Shown: positions 55,519 to 64,000 of the stretch, piece by piece
How the letters are laid out: every line of letters begins with the position of its first letter
Position numbering within the stretch: position 1 is the first letter of the stretch
Assembly (NCBI GenBank): GCA_017399905.1
Contig: JAFQAR010000043.1
Span: forward strand, 1-64,000
DNA length: 64,000 bases
Direction of reading: 5' to 3'
DNA from: Bacteroidales bacterium
GTDB taxonomy: Bacteria > Bacteroidota > Bacteroidia > Bacteroidales > UBA932
The notes under the pieces: generated by a model
Told to the model about the DNA's origin: nothing
Databases searched by the model: none
What the model saw: the letters and a program-made list of their open reading frames with translations, nothing else
Made by a program: the position numbers and the translations under genes

Positions 55519-58374
55519 ATGATGATGAAGAAATTCTTTCTCCTCATTGCCGTAGCGATTGCGGCTCTTTCATGCAAGCCGGAGCAGCTGGCGGAACTCT
55601 CCGTCACTCCGACTTCAGTAGAACTGTCAGGAATGAAGGGAAGCCAGGTCCTTTCAGTAAAGGCTTCCGGAAAATGGACGGTCACCAAATCTGCTGATGC
55701 CGACTGGTGCACTCCGGGAAGGATGTCCGGAAACGGATCAGCCTTCCTCGAGGTGGCGGTAGACGTGAATACCGCTGAAGACACACGTAATGCGGAACTC
55801 ACCTTCAATTCGGCCGGATGCGATCCGGTTGTCGTGTCGATTTCCCAGAAGGGCGGCGGTACAGTCATTCAGGAACCGGGCGAATTCTATCCTGATGCGG
55901 CTTCATACATAACCATCGATCCTGTATATCCTGATGCCGACGGCAAATGCAAGATCATATATAAGCCTCAGTCGGATGCGGAACTCTACGGATATTCGGG
56001 AGACCTTTATGCCCACCTCGGAGTCGTTGTCGACGACGAATGGACATGTGTACCTGCAGACTGGGACCAGAACATCGACAAATGCAAGTTCACCAAGGTC
56101 GCCACGAACCACTGGGAGCTTACCCTGTCGCCTTCTATCAGGGAATTCTTTGCCTCAGGGGAGACACCTGTCGTAAAGATAGCCATGGTCATAAGGTCGG
56201 ATGACGGCACGAAGCAGACCCGTCCTGACCAGTTCTGTTCCGTAACGGACAGCAAGTACGTATTTGTTCCATTCGAACCTGATCCTGTAGTGAACGAAGC
56301 GATGCCTTCAGGCGCTGAATACGGAATCAACTATAATTCGGACAACTCTGTCACCTTCGTGTTCTATGACAAGGATACAGAAGGCAAGAGTCATGAGTAT
56401 TGCTACATCGTGGGCGACTGGAACGGCTGGGAGCGCGTGAGCGAAGGCGCGATGAAGCGTGACGATTCTGCAGGATGCTGGTGGATCACCCTTGACGGAT
56501 TCGATACCGACGAGGAATACCGTTTCCAGTATCGTCTGGGCAATGAAAGCGGAAGCGACACATTCGTCAGCGACCCATATACCGAGATCGTATACGACCA
56601 GTGGAATGACCAGTACATTGACGGCGTGCCGGCCTTCCCTGAAGGAGCAAAGGCTCTTGTGTCCGCATTCCGTATCAACAAGCCTTCATATTCATGGCAG
56701 AATGATGACTTCAGGATCGAGGACAGGAACGACCTTGTGATCTACGAGATGCTTTTCCGCGACTTCACCGCTTCGAAGGATATCGAAGGCGCGATGGCAG
56801 AGCTCGACTACATCGAGGAACTCGGAGTCAATGCAATCGAGCTGATGCCGATCCATGAATTCGACGGCAACCTCAGCTGGGGATACAACCCTAACCACTA
56901 CTTCGCCCTCGACAAGGCATATGGAACGCGCGAGGAATACAAGGAATTCATCGACGAGTGCCATAAAAGAGGCATAGCCGTAATCGTCGACGTGGTGTAT
57001 AACCATGCGACAGGCTCACACCCGTGGGCAAAGATGTGGTGGGATGCATCAAGCAATGCGACAGCTTCGAACAACCCTTGGTTCAACGCCGTGGCTAAGC
57101 ATGACTTCAATGTCTACCATGACATCAACCACGAGAACCAGATGATCAAGGACCATGTGAAGAAGAGTCTCGCATATCTGCTTACGGAGTACGATGTGGA
57201 CGGATTCCGCTTCGACCTCTCGAAGGGATTCACGCAGAAGAACACCTTGGGCAACACCGGAGCATGGGGCCAGTACGACCAGTCGCGTGTGGATATCCTC
57301 AAGGGCTATGCGGACCACATCTGGTCTGTCAACGACAATGCCGTGGTTATTCTCGAGCATCTTGCCAATGACGACGAGGAGAAGGTGCTTGCAGAGCATG
57401 GCATCCAGCTCTGGAGAAATGTCAACAGCGAATACCGTTCTGCAGTGAACGGAGGTACGGGCAACTTCTCGAGGATGTATTCGACCGCTCCGTTCGGAGG
57501 CTTCGTAGGCTACATGGAGAGCCACGACGAGGAGCGTCTCTGCTACGGTGCGACATCCGACAATTCTTCAATCACCTGGGGTGTCATCGGTCTTGGAGAC
57601 AACTGGAACACAGACAAGGAAATGAGCGAAGACGGAGTCTTCTTTGTAGTGAAGAATGTCTCATGTGCGGCAAACGACCGCTTCAAGATCAGAAAGGCCG
57701 GCGAGTGGAACGACGCATACAACTATGGCGCATCTGCCGCCAACTTCAAGCTCACTGTAGGTCAGGGCTATACCATGACCAACGGCAGCGGATCGCAGGA
57801 TATGTATGTCCCTGCCGCAGGCACATATGACATCTATTTCTGCCCGTCTGTTGCGAAGGTATGGCTCATGAATCCGGGCGACCGTCCTGAAGAGCCTGCA
57901 GCCGCTTCGTCGGACAAACTTACCGTGGCCATGCGCCGTGCAGGTGCTTCTGCGGCCTTCTTCCTTATGGTTCCGGGTCCTAAGATGATCTGGCAGTTCG
58001 GTGAGATCGGATATGACTACTCGATCGACTACAACGACCGTACAGGCGAGAAACCTGTCGTTACGGATCAGTATATGGCTGTAGATGCCCGCAAGGGACT
58101 TTACGACACATATGCCGCACTTCTGAAGTTCCGTCGCGAGAATCCTCGTTTCTTCGACAGCGATGCCAACTTCAGCTGGAATGCGACTGCAACATTGAAG
58201 ACCATCAACTGCACCGTAGAGGGCAAGTCCATCCATGTGGTAGGAAACTTCGGAAAGACGACCCAGACTGCGAACATCCCTTCCGGAACATGGAACGACT
58301 ATATCAACGGAGGTACGGTTACAGGCTCCGTAACACTCCAGGAAGGCGAATTCAGACTGCTTGCAAGCTTCTAG
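55519..58374 (+). CDS. GH13 alpha-amylase lipoprotein with BACON and inserted starch-binding module
   Basis: The 951-residue lipoprotein (lipobox LSC near residue 19) has a BACON domain (about 25-112), an unrecognised beta domain (about 118-255), a CBM48-like domain (about 265-385, YIVGDWNGW) and a GH13 barrel from about 405. Catalytic residues are nucleophile Asp566 (VDGFRFDLSKG), acid Glu613 (VVILEHL) and Asp670 (ESHDEERL). Between Asp670 and the last barrel part an extra module (about 684-792) is inserted, with FKIRKAGEWNDAYNYG and GTYDIYFCPSVAKVWLMNPG, which resembles module four of the SusE/F-like protein. It should cut starch on the outside of the cell. Confidence 0.92.
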   Translation: MMMKKFFLLIAVAIAALSCKPEQLAELSVTPTSVELSGMKGSQVLSVKASGKWTVTKSADADWCTPGRMSGNGSAFLEVAVDVNTAEDTRNAELTFNSAGCDPVVVSISQKGGGTVIQEPGEFYPDAASYITIDPVYPDADGKCKIIYKPQSDAELYGYSGDLYAHLGVVVDDEWTCVPADWDQNIDKCKFTKVATNHWELTLSPSIREFFASGETPVVKIAMVIRSDDGTKQTRPDQFCSVTDSKYVFVPFEPDPVVNEAMPSGAEYGINYNSDNSVTFVFYDKDTEGKSHEYCYIVGDWNGWERVSEGAMKRDDSAGCWWITLDGFDTDEEYRFQYRLGNESGSDTFVSDPYTEIVYDQWNDQYIDGVPAFPEGAKALVSAFRINKPSYSWQNDDFRIEDRNDLVIYEMLFRDFTASKDIEGAMAELDYIEELGVNAIELMPIHEFDGNLSWGYNPNHYFALDKAYGTREEYKEFIDECHKRGIAVIVDVVYNHATGSHPWAKMWWDASSNATASNNPWFNAVAKHDFNVYHDINHENQMIKDHVKKSLAYLLTEYDVDGFRFDLSKGFTQKNTLGNTGAWGQYDQSRVDILKGYADHIWSVNDNAVVILEHLANDDEEKVLAEHGIQLWRNVNSEYRSAVNGGTGNFSRMYSTAPFGGFVGYMESHDEERLCYGATSDNSSITWGVIGLGDNWNTDKEMSEDGVFFVVKNVSCAANDRFKIRKAGEWNDAYNYGASAANFKLTVGQGYTMTNGSGSQDMYVPAAGTYDIYFCPSVAKVWLMNPGDRPEEPAAASSDKLTVAMRRAGASAAFFLMVPGPKMIWQFGEIGYDYSIDYNDRTGEKPVVTDQYMAVDARKGLYDTYAALLKFRRENPRFFDSDANFSWNATATLKTINCTVEGKSIHVVGNFGKTTQTANIPSGTWNDYINGGTVTGSVTLQEGEFRLLASF

Positions 58375-58393
58375 AACCTGAACCATAAGAACG

Positions 58394-58435
58394 GTGTCCC
58401 CCTGTCCGTCAAGGATGCGGGGACATCTTTTTTTC
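58394..58435 (+). terminator. Terminator of the starch operon
   Basis: TGTCCCC (58395-58401) pairs with GGGGACA (58419-58425) and TCTTTTTTTC follows. It lies about 20 nt after the amylase stop and separates the second SusCD pair. Confidence 0.85.
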
Positions 58436-58516
58436 TTCCGCAGCCGGACATTGGTCTGAGGATTGTTTGTCTGTTGTTTTAATTTGAATAATTATAAATT
58501 ATAAAACGACAGACAA

Positions 58517-61500
58517 ATGGACAGATTGATGAAAATATACGCAGCACTTGTACTTATGTGCATAAGCGGAGGACTTCTGTCCGCCCAAGGCGGATATGGA
58601 GTGAGCGGAGTTGTCGTAGACCAAATCGGCCCTGTTGCCGGTGCCGCAATCATCGAGCAAGGCACTTCCAACGGTACGGTCGCAGGACCGGACGGCAGTT
58701 TCTCCCTGACTGTCACCGGCCCGTCGGCTTATGTTGAAGTCAGCTGCATCGGCTATAAGTCACAGACCTTCGAAGCGGCCATGGTGCCTTCCCGGATTAC
58801 CTTGGAGGAGGACAGCCAGGTGCTTGACGAGATTGTCGTGATAGGTTATGGAACGGTGAAGAAGGATGATATGACAGGTTCAGTTTCGGCGATAAAGGCT
58901 GAGGACCTGAACAGGGGAGCCGTAGTGAATACTCAGGATCTGCTGAAGGGAAAGGTCGCAGGCCTCCTTATAACGCCGGGAGACGGCGGGCCGGGATCCG
59001 GAACGAGGATCAGGATCAGGGGAGCGGCATCCCTGAACGCTTCCAATGACCCTCTGATAGTGATAGACGGTGTCCCGGTGGCACAGGGCGCGGGAGGTGC
59101 GATGTCCAATCCTCTCGATTTGCTGAATCCGAATGACATAGAATCATTTTCCATACTGAAGGATGCCTCCTCTGCCGCCATCTACGGCTCGAGAGCATCA
59201 AACGGTGTAATACTCATCACCACGAAGAAAGGCAGGGGAGGTGCTCCTCAGATCTCATATTCGGGATCCTTCAGTATCCAGAACATAACCTCAAGGGTTC
59301 CGGTCATGACTGCGTCCCAGCTCAAGGATTTCTATTCCGAGACATACCCTGCCGGCACCCAGACCGGAGACAGGATAGCTCAGCTTACCGGAGATGCGGA
59401 TACCGACTGGCAGGACCTTGTCTTCCGTACAGCTTTCTCCACGGAGCACAACATCAGTCTGTCCGGCAATCATAAGGACCGTCTTCCGTACCGTTTCTCT
59501 CTCGGCTTCAACAGCCAGCAGGGAACCCTCAAGGAAGCCGGATATACACGTGAAACCCTCGACCTCTCCCTCGCTCCGGACTTTCTCGACAAGCATCTCA
59601 CGGTCGACCTGAATGTGAAGGGAGTCCTTTCATGCTCCGAGTATACGGACAGCGGAGTCATCGGCCGCGCGGCCTTCTTCAATCCGACTCAGGACCCGTA
59701 CTGGAGGAATGAGGACGGGACCATCGACTATACGACGACTAACGGATACTGGAATTACGGTAACGGACGTGGAAAGGAATTCACTCCCAACGTGCTCGTG
59801 GGCCCGAGCCCGCTCTCGCAGCTCTATGACAACATCAGCTGCGGCCTCTCCGGCAGGGCGATCGGCAGGCTGGCCCTGGACTATAAGGTCCATGGTCTTG
59901 AAGCCCTCAAGTTCAACGTCAGCGCCGGCCTGGACATAACAGCATCCAACACATATAACGGTGTCAGACCCGGTTCGTTTCAGGCTTATGCGGACACCGA
60001 CAATATCGGCATCGGACAGCATACGGATGGAACAGTCATCGACAGGAGCCAGACCATTGAGGCATATGCGAACTACAACGACACCTGGGGTGTCCACAAC
60101 CTCGACCTCCTTGCCGGTTATTCGTGGCAGAACAACTACCATGCAGACCGCAGCATCACATATTTCAACATAACGGATGAACCCAATCTTGATCCGGGCG
60201 AAACAGTCGATTCCCGCTACCTCTGGTACAGGAACGAGAACTATCTTGTCTCCTTCTATGGCCGTGTGAACTATTCGCTTGACTCGAGATACATCTTCAC
60301 CTTCACGGCCCGCGGCGACGGCTCCAGCAAATTCTCAAGAGCGCACAGATGGGGCTTCTTCCCTTCCGGTGCCTTTGCCTGGAACGTGGCCAAGGAACCG
60401 TTCATGAAAGGCGTAGCCTCTGTGTCGGCCTTGAAGGTGAGGCTTTCCGTGGGCCTTACAGGACAACAGGACGGAATAGGTGACTATGTCCATCTTGCCA
60501 GATACGTCATGCTGAACGATCCTGACAGGATGTACAACATGGGCCCGTATGGATTCAGATACATACTTACGCCTCAGGCCTATGACCCGATGATAAAGTG
60601 GGAGACAACATTGACCTTCAACGTAGGCGTGGATTACGGTTTCTTCAACGACAGGCTCAGCGGAAGCGTGGATGCATATCTGCGCGACACACGCGACCTC
60701 CTCAATTCGGTACAGATTCCGATGGGCTCCAATTTCGGAAACAAGCTCATGACCAACATCGGCTCGATCCGCAACATGGGACTGGAATTCTCTGTTTCAG
60801 GAGTGCCTGTCCAGACCGATGACTGGAGCGTCCAGATAGGCTTCAACGGCACATTCCAGAAGACGGAATTCACAAAGCTCAATCCGACGGAAGACAGTAA
60901 CTACTATATCGAGACAGGAGGCATATCGCGTGGTACGGGCGGTTATCTCTGCCGTCAGATGGTAGGCTATGCCCCATATACCTACTATGCCTACCAGCAG
61001 AAATATGATGCCCAGGGCAGGCCTGTCCAGAATGAATTCGTGGACCGCGACGGTGACGGCGTCATTACCGAGGGAGACCGGTACATGACGGGAAAGAGCG
61101 TGTCCCCGGGTTTCTTCTACGGAATGAACATAAAGGTGTCCTGGCGCAACTGGGACTTCGGAATGAACGGCCACGGTGCGGCGGATACGTGGGTGTTCAA
61201 CGACTTCGCGTCCGCCAATTCCACTGCCAGCCTCGACCTCAATGCGGGCAATCTTCCGAACCAGGCTCTACTGGTGAAGAAGACAGGCTTCGTTGCCCCG
61301 AACAGCGCCCGACAGTGGTATTCCGACTATTTCATCGAGAACGCCTCATTCTTCCGTCTTGACGACATGAACCTCGGCTACACGTTCAGGGGTATAGGCA
61401 AATGGGAGACCGACATCCGCCTCGCCTTCGGCGTGCAGAATGTCTTCATCCTCACGGGCTACAGCGGAACGGATCCCGAAGTCATTTCGGAAAACGGTAT

Positions 61501-61561
61501 CGACGGCACCATGTGGCCACGTCCGCGCACATACTCCCTCCGTCTGAATGTTAATTTTTAA
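58517..61561 (+). CDS. Second SusC-like transporter in the starch locus
   Basis: The 1014-residue protein shares architecture and many blocks with the SusC at 48271 (QGGYGVSGVVVDQIGPVAGA; DDMTGSVSAIKAEDLNRGAV; LLKGKVAGLLITPGDGGPG). Its end is YSLRLNVNF. It has a signal peptide (GGLLSAQ). This is a paralogous duplication with clear divergence in the barrel. Codon choice is also different: it uses more GC-rich synonymous codons than the first copy. No phased LytTR-like repeats are seen upstream (58436-58516). A start at 58529 is an alternative. Confidence 0.92.
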   Translation: MDRLMKIYAALVLMCISGGLLSAQGGYGVSGVVVDQIGPVAGAAIIEQGTSNGTVAGPDGSFSLTVTGPSAYVEVSCIGYKSQTFEAAMVPSRITLEEDSQVLDEIVVIGYGTVKKDDMTGSVSAIKAEDLNRGAVVNTQDLLKGKVAGLLITPGDGGPGSGTRIRIRGAASLNASNDPLIVIDGVPVAQGAGGAMSNPLDLLNPNDIESFSILKDASSAAIYGSRASNGVILITTKKGRGGAPQISYSGSFSIQNITSRVPVMTASQLKDFYSETYPAGTQTGDRIAQLTGDADTDWQDLVFRTAFSTEHNISLSGNHKDRLPYRFSLGFNSQQGTLKEAGYTRETLDLSLAPDFLDKHLTVDLNVKGVLSCSEYTDSGVIGRAAFFNPTQDPYWRNEDGTIDYTTTNGYWNYGNGRGKEFTPNVLVGPSPLSQLYDNISCGLSGRAIGRLALDYKVHGLEALKFNVSAGLDITASNTYNGVRPGSFQAYADTDNIGIGQHTDGTVIDRSQTIEAYANYNDTWGVHNLDLLAGYSWQNNYHADRSITYFNITDEPNLDPGETVDSRYLWYRNENYLVSFYGRVNYSLDSRYIFTFTARGDGSSKFSRAHRWGFFPSGAFAWNVAKEPFMKGVASVSALKVRLSVGLTGQQDGIGDYVHLARYVMLNDPDRMYNMGPYGFRYILTPQAYDPMIKWETTLTFNVGVDYGFFNDRLSGSVDAYLRDTRDLLNSVQIPMGSNFGNKLMTNIGSIRNMGLEFSVSGVPVQTDDWSVQIGFNGTFQKTEFTKLNPTEDSNYYIETGGISRGTGGYLCRQMVGYAPYTYYAYQQKYDAQGRPVQNEFVDRDGDGVITEGDRYMTGKSVSPGFFYGMNIKVSWRNWDFGMNGHGAADTWVFNDFASANSTASLDLNAGNLPNQALLVKKTGFVAPNSARQWYSDYFIENASFFRLDDMNLGYTFRGIGKWETDIRLAFGVQNVFILTGYSGTDPEVISENGIDGTMWPRPRTYSLRLNVNF

Positions 61562-61565
61562 TGAT

Positions 61566-63200
61566 ATGAAAAAGATAATATACATAATGGCGGCCCTTGC
61601 CGTCTTCACCTCCTGCGTCAACGATCTCGATACCCTTCCTTTGAACAGGACGGAACCGATATCGGAATATGTCTACGGCACATCGGAAGATGCCTACATT
61701 TCAGGTCTGGCGCGACTTTATTTCCAGTTCGTCTCCAACGACCTCACTGACCTTCAGCAGATGGATGGGGGAGCGTCCGAGGTCGTCAGGGCTTTCTGGT
61801 CAGTGCAGGAGACCACAGCCGATGCCGCGAAATGCTCATGGGAAAACGATGCATGGGTGCGTGCCCTGAATACGAATACATGGACGGAAGTCCAGAACGA
61901 TGCGGTCTATGCCGTGTATGTGCGTACTCTTCAGGGAGTTGCCTTCGTCAACGAATATCTCCGTCAGACCTCTCCGGCAAAGCTGAAGGACAGGGGAGTC
62001 TCCGAAGAACTGGCCTCGAAGATAGAAGGCTTCAGGGCTGAGGCCAGGTTCATCAGGGCCTATCTCTACTGGATGGCTCTGGACTGCTTCGGAAGCGTTC
62101 CGTTCACTACCGAGAATTCTCCTTTCGGAGGAACGTATTTCCCTAAGCAGGCATCCCGTTCCGACATCTTCGGCTACTGTGTGGAAGAACTTGAGTATCT
62201 CATGTCCGACGAAAGCCCGATGCCGTCCGTCCGCTCTGTCTATCCGCGTGCGGACAAAGGCTCCGCAGCCGGTCTTCTTGCGCGAATGTACCTCAATGCC
62301 GAGGTCTATACCGGCACTCCGATGTGGGCGGAAGCAAAGTCCGTATGCGAGGAGATATTCTCCATGGGATATTCGCTCTGTCCGGATTATGCGGCCCTTT
62401 TCAGGGGCGACAACGGCGAGAACATGCAGGCCCGCGGAGAAATGCTGTGGGCGATAGATTATGATTCCGGCAATACGGAATCCTACGGCGGCACCACCTA
62501 TATCCTCAGCGCTTCTCTTGCATCCACCGACATCACCGACCGGACGCGTCCGAACGGTCAGGTGAACGGCTGGGCCGGACTCCGTGTCCCATACGAATAT
62601 GTGTCGGAATATTTCGATGTAAGCGGCCAGGACTACGAGACAGGGTCATATCAGGTTACGGACAAAAGGGGATCGATGTTCTTCATCAAAGGCAGGAAGG
62701 AATCCATGGAAGGCGCCCTATACTCCTTCATGAACGGATGGTCCTGTCTGAAATTCAACAACATACCTCACGATCAGACTGATGAGTCCTATCTTCCGGT
62801 ATCCGCCACCAAAAGCTTCTCCGACGTCGACTTTCCGATGATCCGTCTCGGAGAAATCTACCTCATCTATGCAGAGGCCTGCCTGAATCTGGGTACGCCG
62901 TCCGTCGCCATCCCTCGGCTTTCCGAGCTGTCGGTCCGCGCCGGTGTCCTGCCGCCTGCCGCTTACGACAAGGATTACCTTGTCGCCGAACGCGCCCGCG
63001 AGCTCATGTGGGAAGCCCACCGCCGCACGGACCTCATCCGCTTCGGGCTCTACCACACCGGCGGCTACCTCTGGCCTTACAAAGGCGGTGACGCCTATTC
63101 CGGCCAGCCGTTCCCGGCCTACAGATGCATCTTCCCGATTCCTCCGACCGAGCTCGCCGCCAACGACGCCCTGGTCCAGAATCCTGGCTACTCTGATTAG
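61566..63200 (+). CDS. Second SusD-like lipoprotein in the starch locus
   Basis: The 544-residue lipoprotein (lipobox FTSC) parallels SusD at 51324 block by block (MDGGASEVVRAFWSVQE; YPRADKGSAAGLLARMYL; ERARELMWEAHRRTDLIRFG). The ATG at 61566 follows the SusC stop by 4 nt; the upstream TTG-like extension lies inside susC. No SusE/F partner follows. It probably binds another alpha-glucan, or a different size class. Confidence 0.9.
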   Translation: MKKIIYIMAALAVFTSCVNDLDTLPLNRTEPISEYVYGTSEDAYISGLARLYFQFVSNDLTDLQQMDGGASEVVRAFWSVQETTADAAKCSWENDAWVRALNTNTWTEVQNDAVYAVYVRTLQGVAFVNEYLRQTSPAKLKDRGVSEELASKIEGFRAEARFIRAYLYWMALDCFGSVPFTTENSPFGGTYFPKQASRSDIFGYCVEELEYLMSDESPMPSVRSVYPRADKGSAAGLLARMYLNAEVYTGTPMWAEAKSVCEEIFSMGYSLCPDYAALFRGDNGENMQARGEMLWAIDYDSGNTESYGGTTYILSASLASTDITDRTRPNGQVNGWAGLRVPYEYVSEYFDVSGQDYETGSYQVTDKRGSMFFIKGRKESMEGALYSFMNGWSCLKFNNIPHDQTDESYLPVSATKSFSDVDFPMIRLGEIYLIYAEACLNLGTPSVAIPRLSELSVRAGVLPPAAYDKDYLVAERARELMWEAHRRTDLIRFGLYHTGGYLWPYKGGDAYSGQPFPAYRCIFPIPPTELAANDALVQNPGYSD

Positions 63201-63244
63201 GAAATGCGGTGGCGCGTAACTGTTTGACCGTCAACGCATAATGA

Positions 63245-63282
63245 AAACCTCCTGCTCCCTTTTGACGGCAGGAGGTTTCTGT
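63245..63282 (+). terminator. Terminator of the second SusCD pair
   Basis: AAACCTCCTGC (63245-63255) pairs with GCAGGAGGTTT (63268-63278), 44 nt after the SusD stop; T's in the second arm and TCT follow. Confidence 0.7.
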
Positions 63283-63326
63283 AAGTGGTTGGTGGATAAC
63301 CGTTTAAGCGCCACGGGGTCTTTGTG

Positions 63327-63377
63327 AGTATTCGTCTGTGAAATCCGACCGTTCGTCATAAACTTCCGACCGTTCGG
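63327..63377 (+). promoter_or_regulatory. Three phased LytTR-like operator repeats (pullulanase)
   Basis: AGTATTCGT (63327-63335), ACCGTTCGT (63348-63356) and ACCGTTCGG (63369-63377) recur every 21 bp exactly. The second and third match the published LytTR-type consensus of 9-bp repeats split by 12 bp. TTCG cores start at 63331, 63352 and 63373, and the last is 37 bp upstream of the -7 element. Confidence 0.78.
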
Positions 63378-63409
63378 CTCTTATATATAAATATATAAGA
63401 AAAAATCCG

Positions 63410-63417
63410 TATATTCG
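63410..63417 (+). promoter_or_regulatory. -7 element of the pullulanase gene
   Basis: TATATTCG, a one-base variant of TAnnTTTG, lies 51 bp before the ATG. No -33 TTG is present. The same variant TTCG ending and spacing to operator repeats is found before the permease operon. Confidence 0.55.
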
Positions 63418-63468
63418 TAAGATGTGTAATTGTGCACATGTGAAAAACGGAAAAATCAGAACATAATC

Positions 63469-64000
63469 ATGAAAATATCGATCAAGAATTTACTGATGGG
63501 AACAATGGCGGCTGCCGCAATGGCTTCATGTGCGGCTGACGGTACCTTGCCGGTGCCTGAAACTGTGCTCGAGGAGTGCGTATACATGGGGGACAGGACT
63601 GAATTCGCTGTGTGGGCTCCGGATGCGGAGGCTGCCCAGCTCAGGCTCTACCATTCAGCCGATGAGGATGAGGCGGCTTTCAAGACCGTCAACATGAAGC
63701 TCGGAAAGGACGGACTCTGGAAAGCTGTCGTGAAGGATGATGTGAAGGGTGCGCTCTACAGCTTCCAGGTGAAGAAGGACGGAGCATGGCTCGAAGAGAC
63801 AGCCGGCATAGCTGCAAAGGCTGTCGGAGTGAACGGCATGCGTGGAGCCGTCGTGGATTGGGACGAGACCGATCCGGAAGGATGGGACGAGGACAGGAGT
63901 CCTGAGATCAGGCCATCGGACATCATCGTCTATGAGATGCACCACAGGGATTTCTCGATACATCCTTCGTCAGGCATAAGCAACAAGGGAAAATACCTTG
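63469..64000 (+). CDS. Pullulanase type I (GH13) lipoprotein, cut by window end
   Basis: The first 177 residues are visible: a lipobox (MASC, Cys21), an early CBM48-like domain (CVYMGDRTEFAVWAPDAEAAQLRLY; GLWKAVVKDDVKGALYSFQV) and the start of the GH13 barrel (IIVYEMHHRDFSIHPSSG), which is the type I pullulanase pattern. It would debranch alpha-1,6 links of pullulan, glycogen or amylopectin at the surface. The catalytic half lies beyond the window. It has its own promoter with the LytTR-like repeats. Confidence 0.88.
   Translation, partial: MKISIKNLLMGTMAAAAMASCAADGTLPVPETVLEECVYMGDRTEFAVWAPDAEAAQLRLYHSADEDEAAFKTVNMKLGKDGLWKAVVKDDVKGALYSFQVKKDGAWLEETAGIAAKAVGVNGMRGAVVDWDETDPEGWDEDRSPEIRPSDIIVYEMHHRDFSIHPSSGISNKGKYL

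Noticed and set aside
58441..58490. LytTR-like repeats before the second SusC
   Set aside because: One half-site-like ATTGTTTGT exists, but nothing matches 21 bp up- or downstream.
63327..63377. Short CRISPR array
   Set aside because: Only three 9-bp repeats with 12-bp gaps; far too short for a CRISPR, no cas genes are near, and the layout fits protein-binding sites.
1..64000. tRNA, rRNA, insertion sequences, prophage or integrase genes
   Set aside because: Gaps between genes were read for cloverleaf arms, transposase motifs and integrase motifs; none was recognised. Apart from the Rhs fragment and REP-like repeats no mobile element is supported.

Overview
The window comes from a Bacteroidota genome, most likely order Bacteroidales; no rRNA or tRNA is present to name a genus. 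The reasons are three SusC/SusD outer-membrane pairs, many lipoproteins with a Cys lipobox, a fused FeoA-FeoB, and promoters of the Bacteroidota type (TTG, 19 nt, TAnnTTTG), three of which can be read exactly.

Region 1 (1-680) is a junk-like edge: the AT-rich 3' end of one gene, a broken Rhs/YD-repeat fragment, and two related hairpins. Region 2 (681-19247) is a polysaccharide utilisation locus for high-mannose N-glycans. On the minus strand lie a GH92 protein whose acid Glu is replaced by Gln and a GH92-GH125 fusion. On the plus strand lie SusC, SusD, a catalytically dead GH18-like protein, a DUF1735-LamG protein, an EndoH-type GH18 with DUF1735, a BACON/LRR lipoprotein and a bacterial Ig-like lipoprotein. 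It is closed by a minus-strand lipoprotein that carries the full catalytic set of the IdeS/Mac immunoglobulin protease family. The enzymes fit release of N-glycans at the surface by GH18, import through SusCD and trimming by GH92/GH125; the protease suggests that the substrate may be host glycoprotein such as immunoglobulin.

Region 3 (19400-44436) is mostly housekeeping: an aldose epimerase-like protein, an iron/NO-stress operon (FeoAB, hemerythrin, LuxR-type regulator), an NhaC-type antiporter, QueH, a small secreted-protein operon (GH53 galactanase, S8 protease, small lipoprotein), rdgB-recO, a WG-repeat protein, an S41 protease, an HAD phosphatase, a decayed DUF4160/DUF2442 pair, a U32 protease-like tRNA-modification protein, a polyprenyl diphosphate synthase, RsgA, a MATE exporter, an organophosphate transporter and a GH77 amylomaltase.

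Region 4 (44559-64000) is a starch locus: a LytS/LytTR-type two-component system divergent from a maltose-type permease, SusC, SusD, a six-module SusE/F-like starch-binding lipoprotein and a GH13 amylase with a starch-binding module inserted in its barrel. A second SusCD pair and a pullulanase cut off by the window end follow. Two promoters here (permease operon and pullulanase) carry three TTCG repeats each with an exact 21-bp period, placed 37-38 bp upstream of a TATWTTCG element. This is the geometry expected for a LytTR-family activator and makes the neighbouring LytTR regulator the obvious candidate.

The most notable candidates for new biology are the IdeS-like protease attached to the N-glycan locus and the phased LytTR-like operators of the starch locus.
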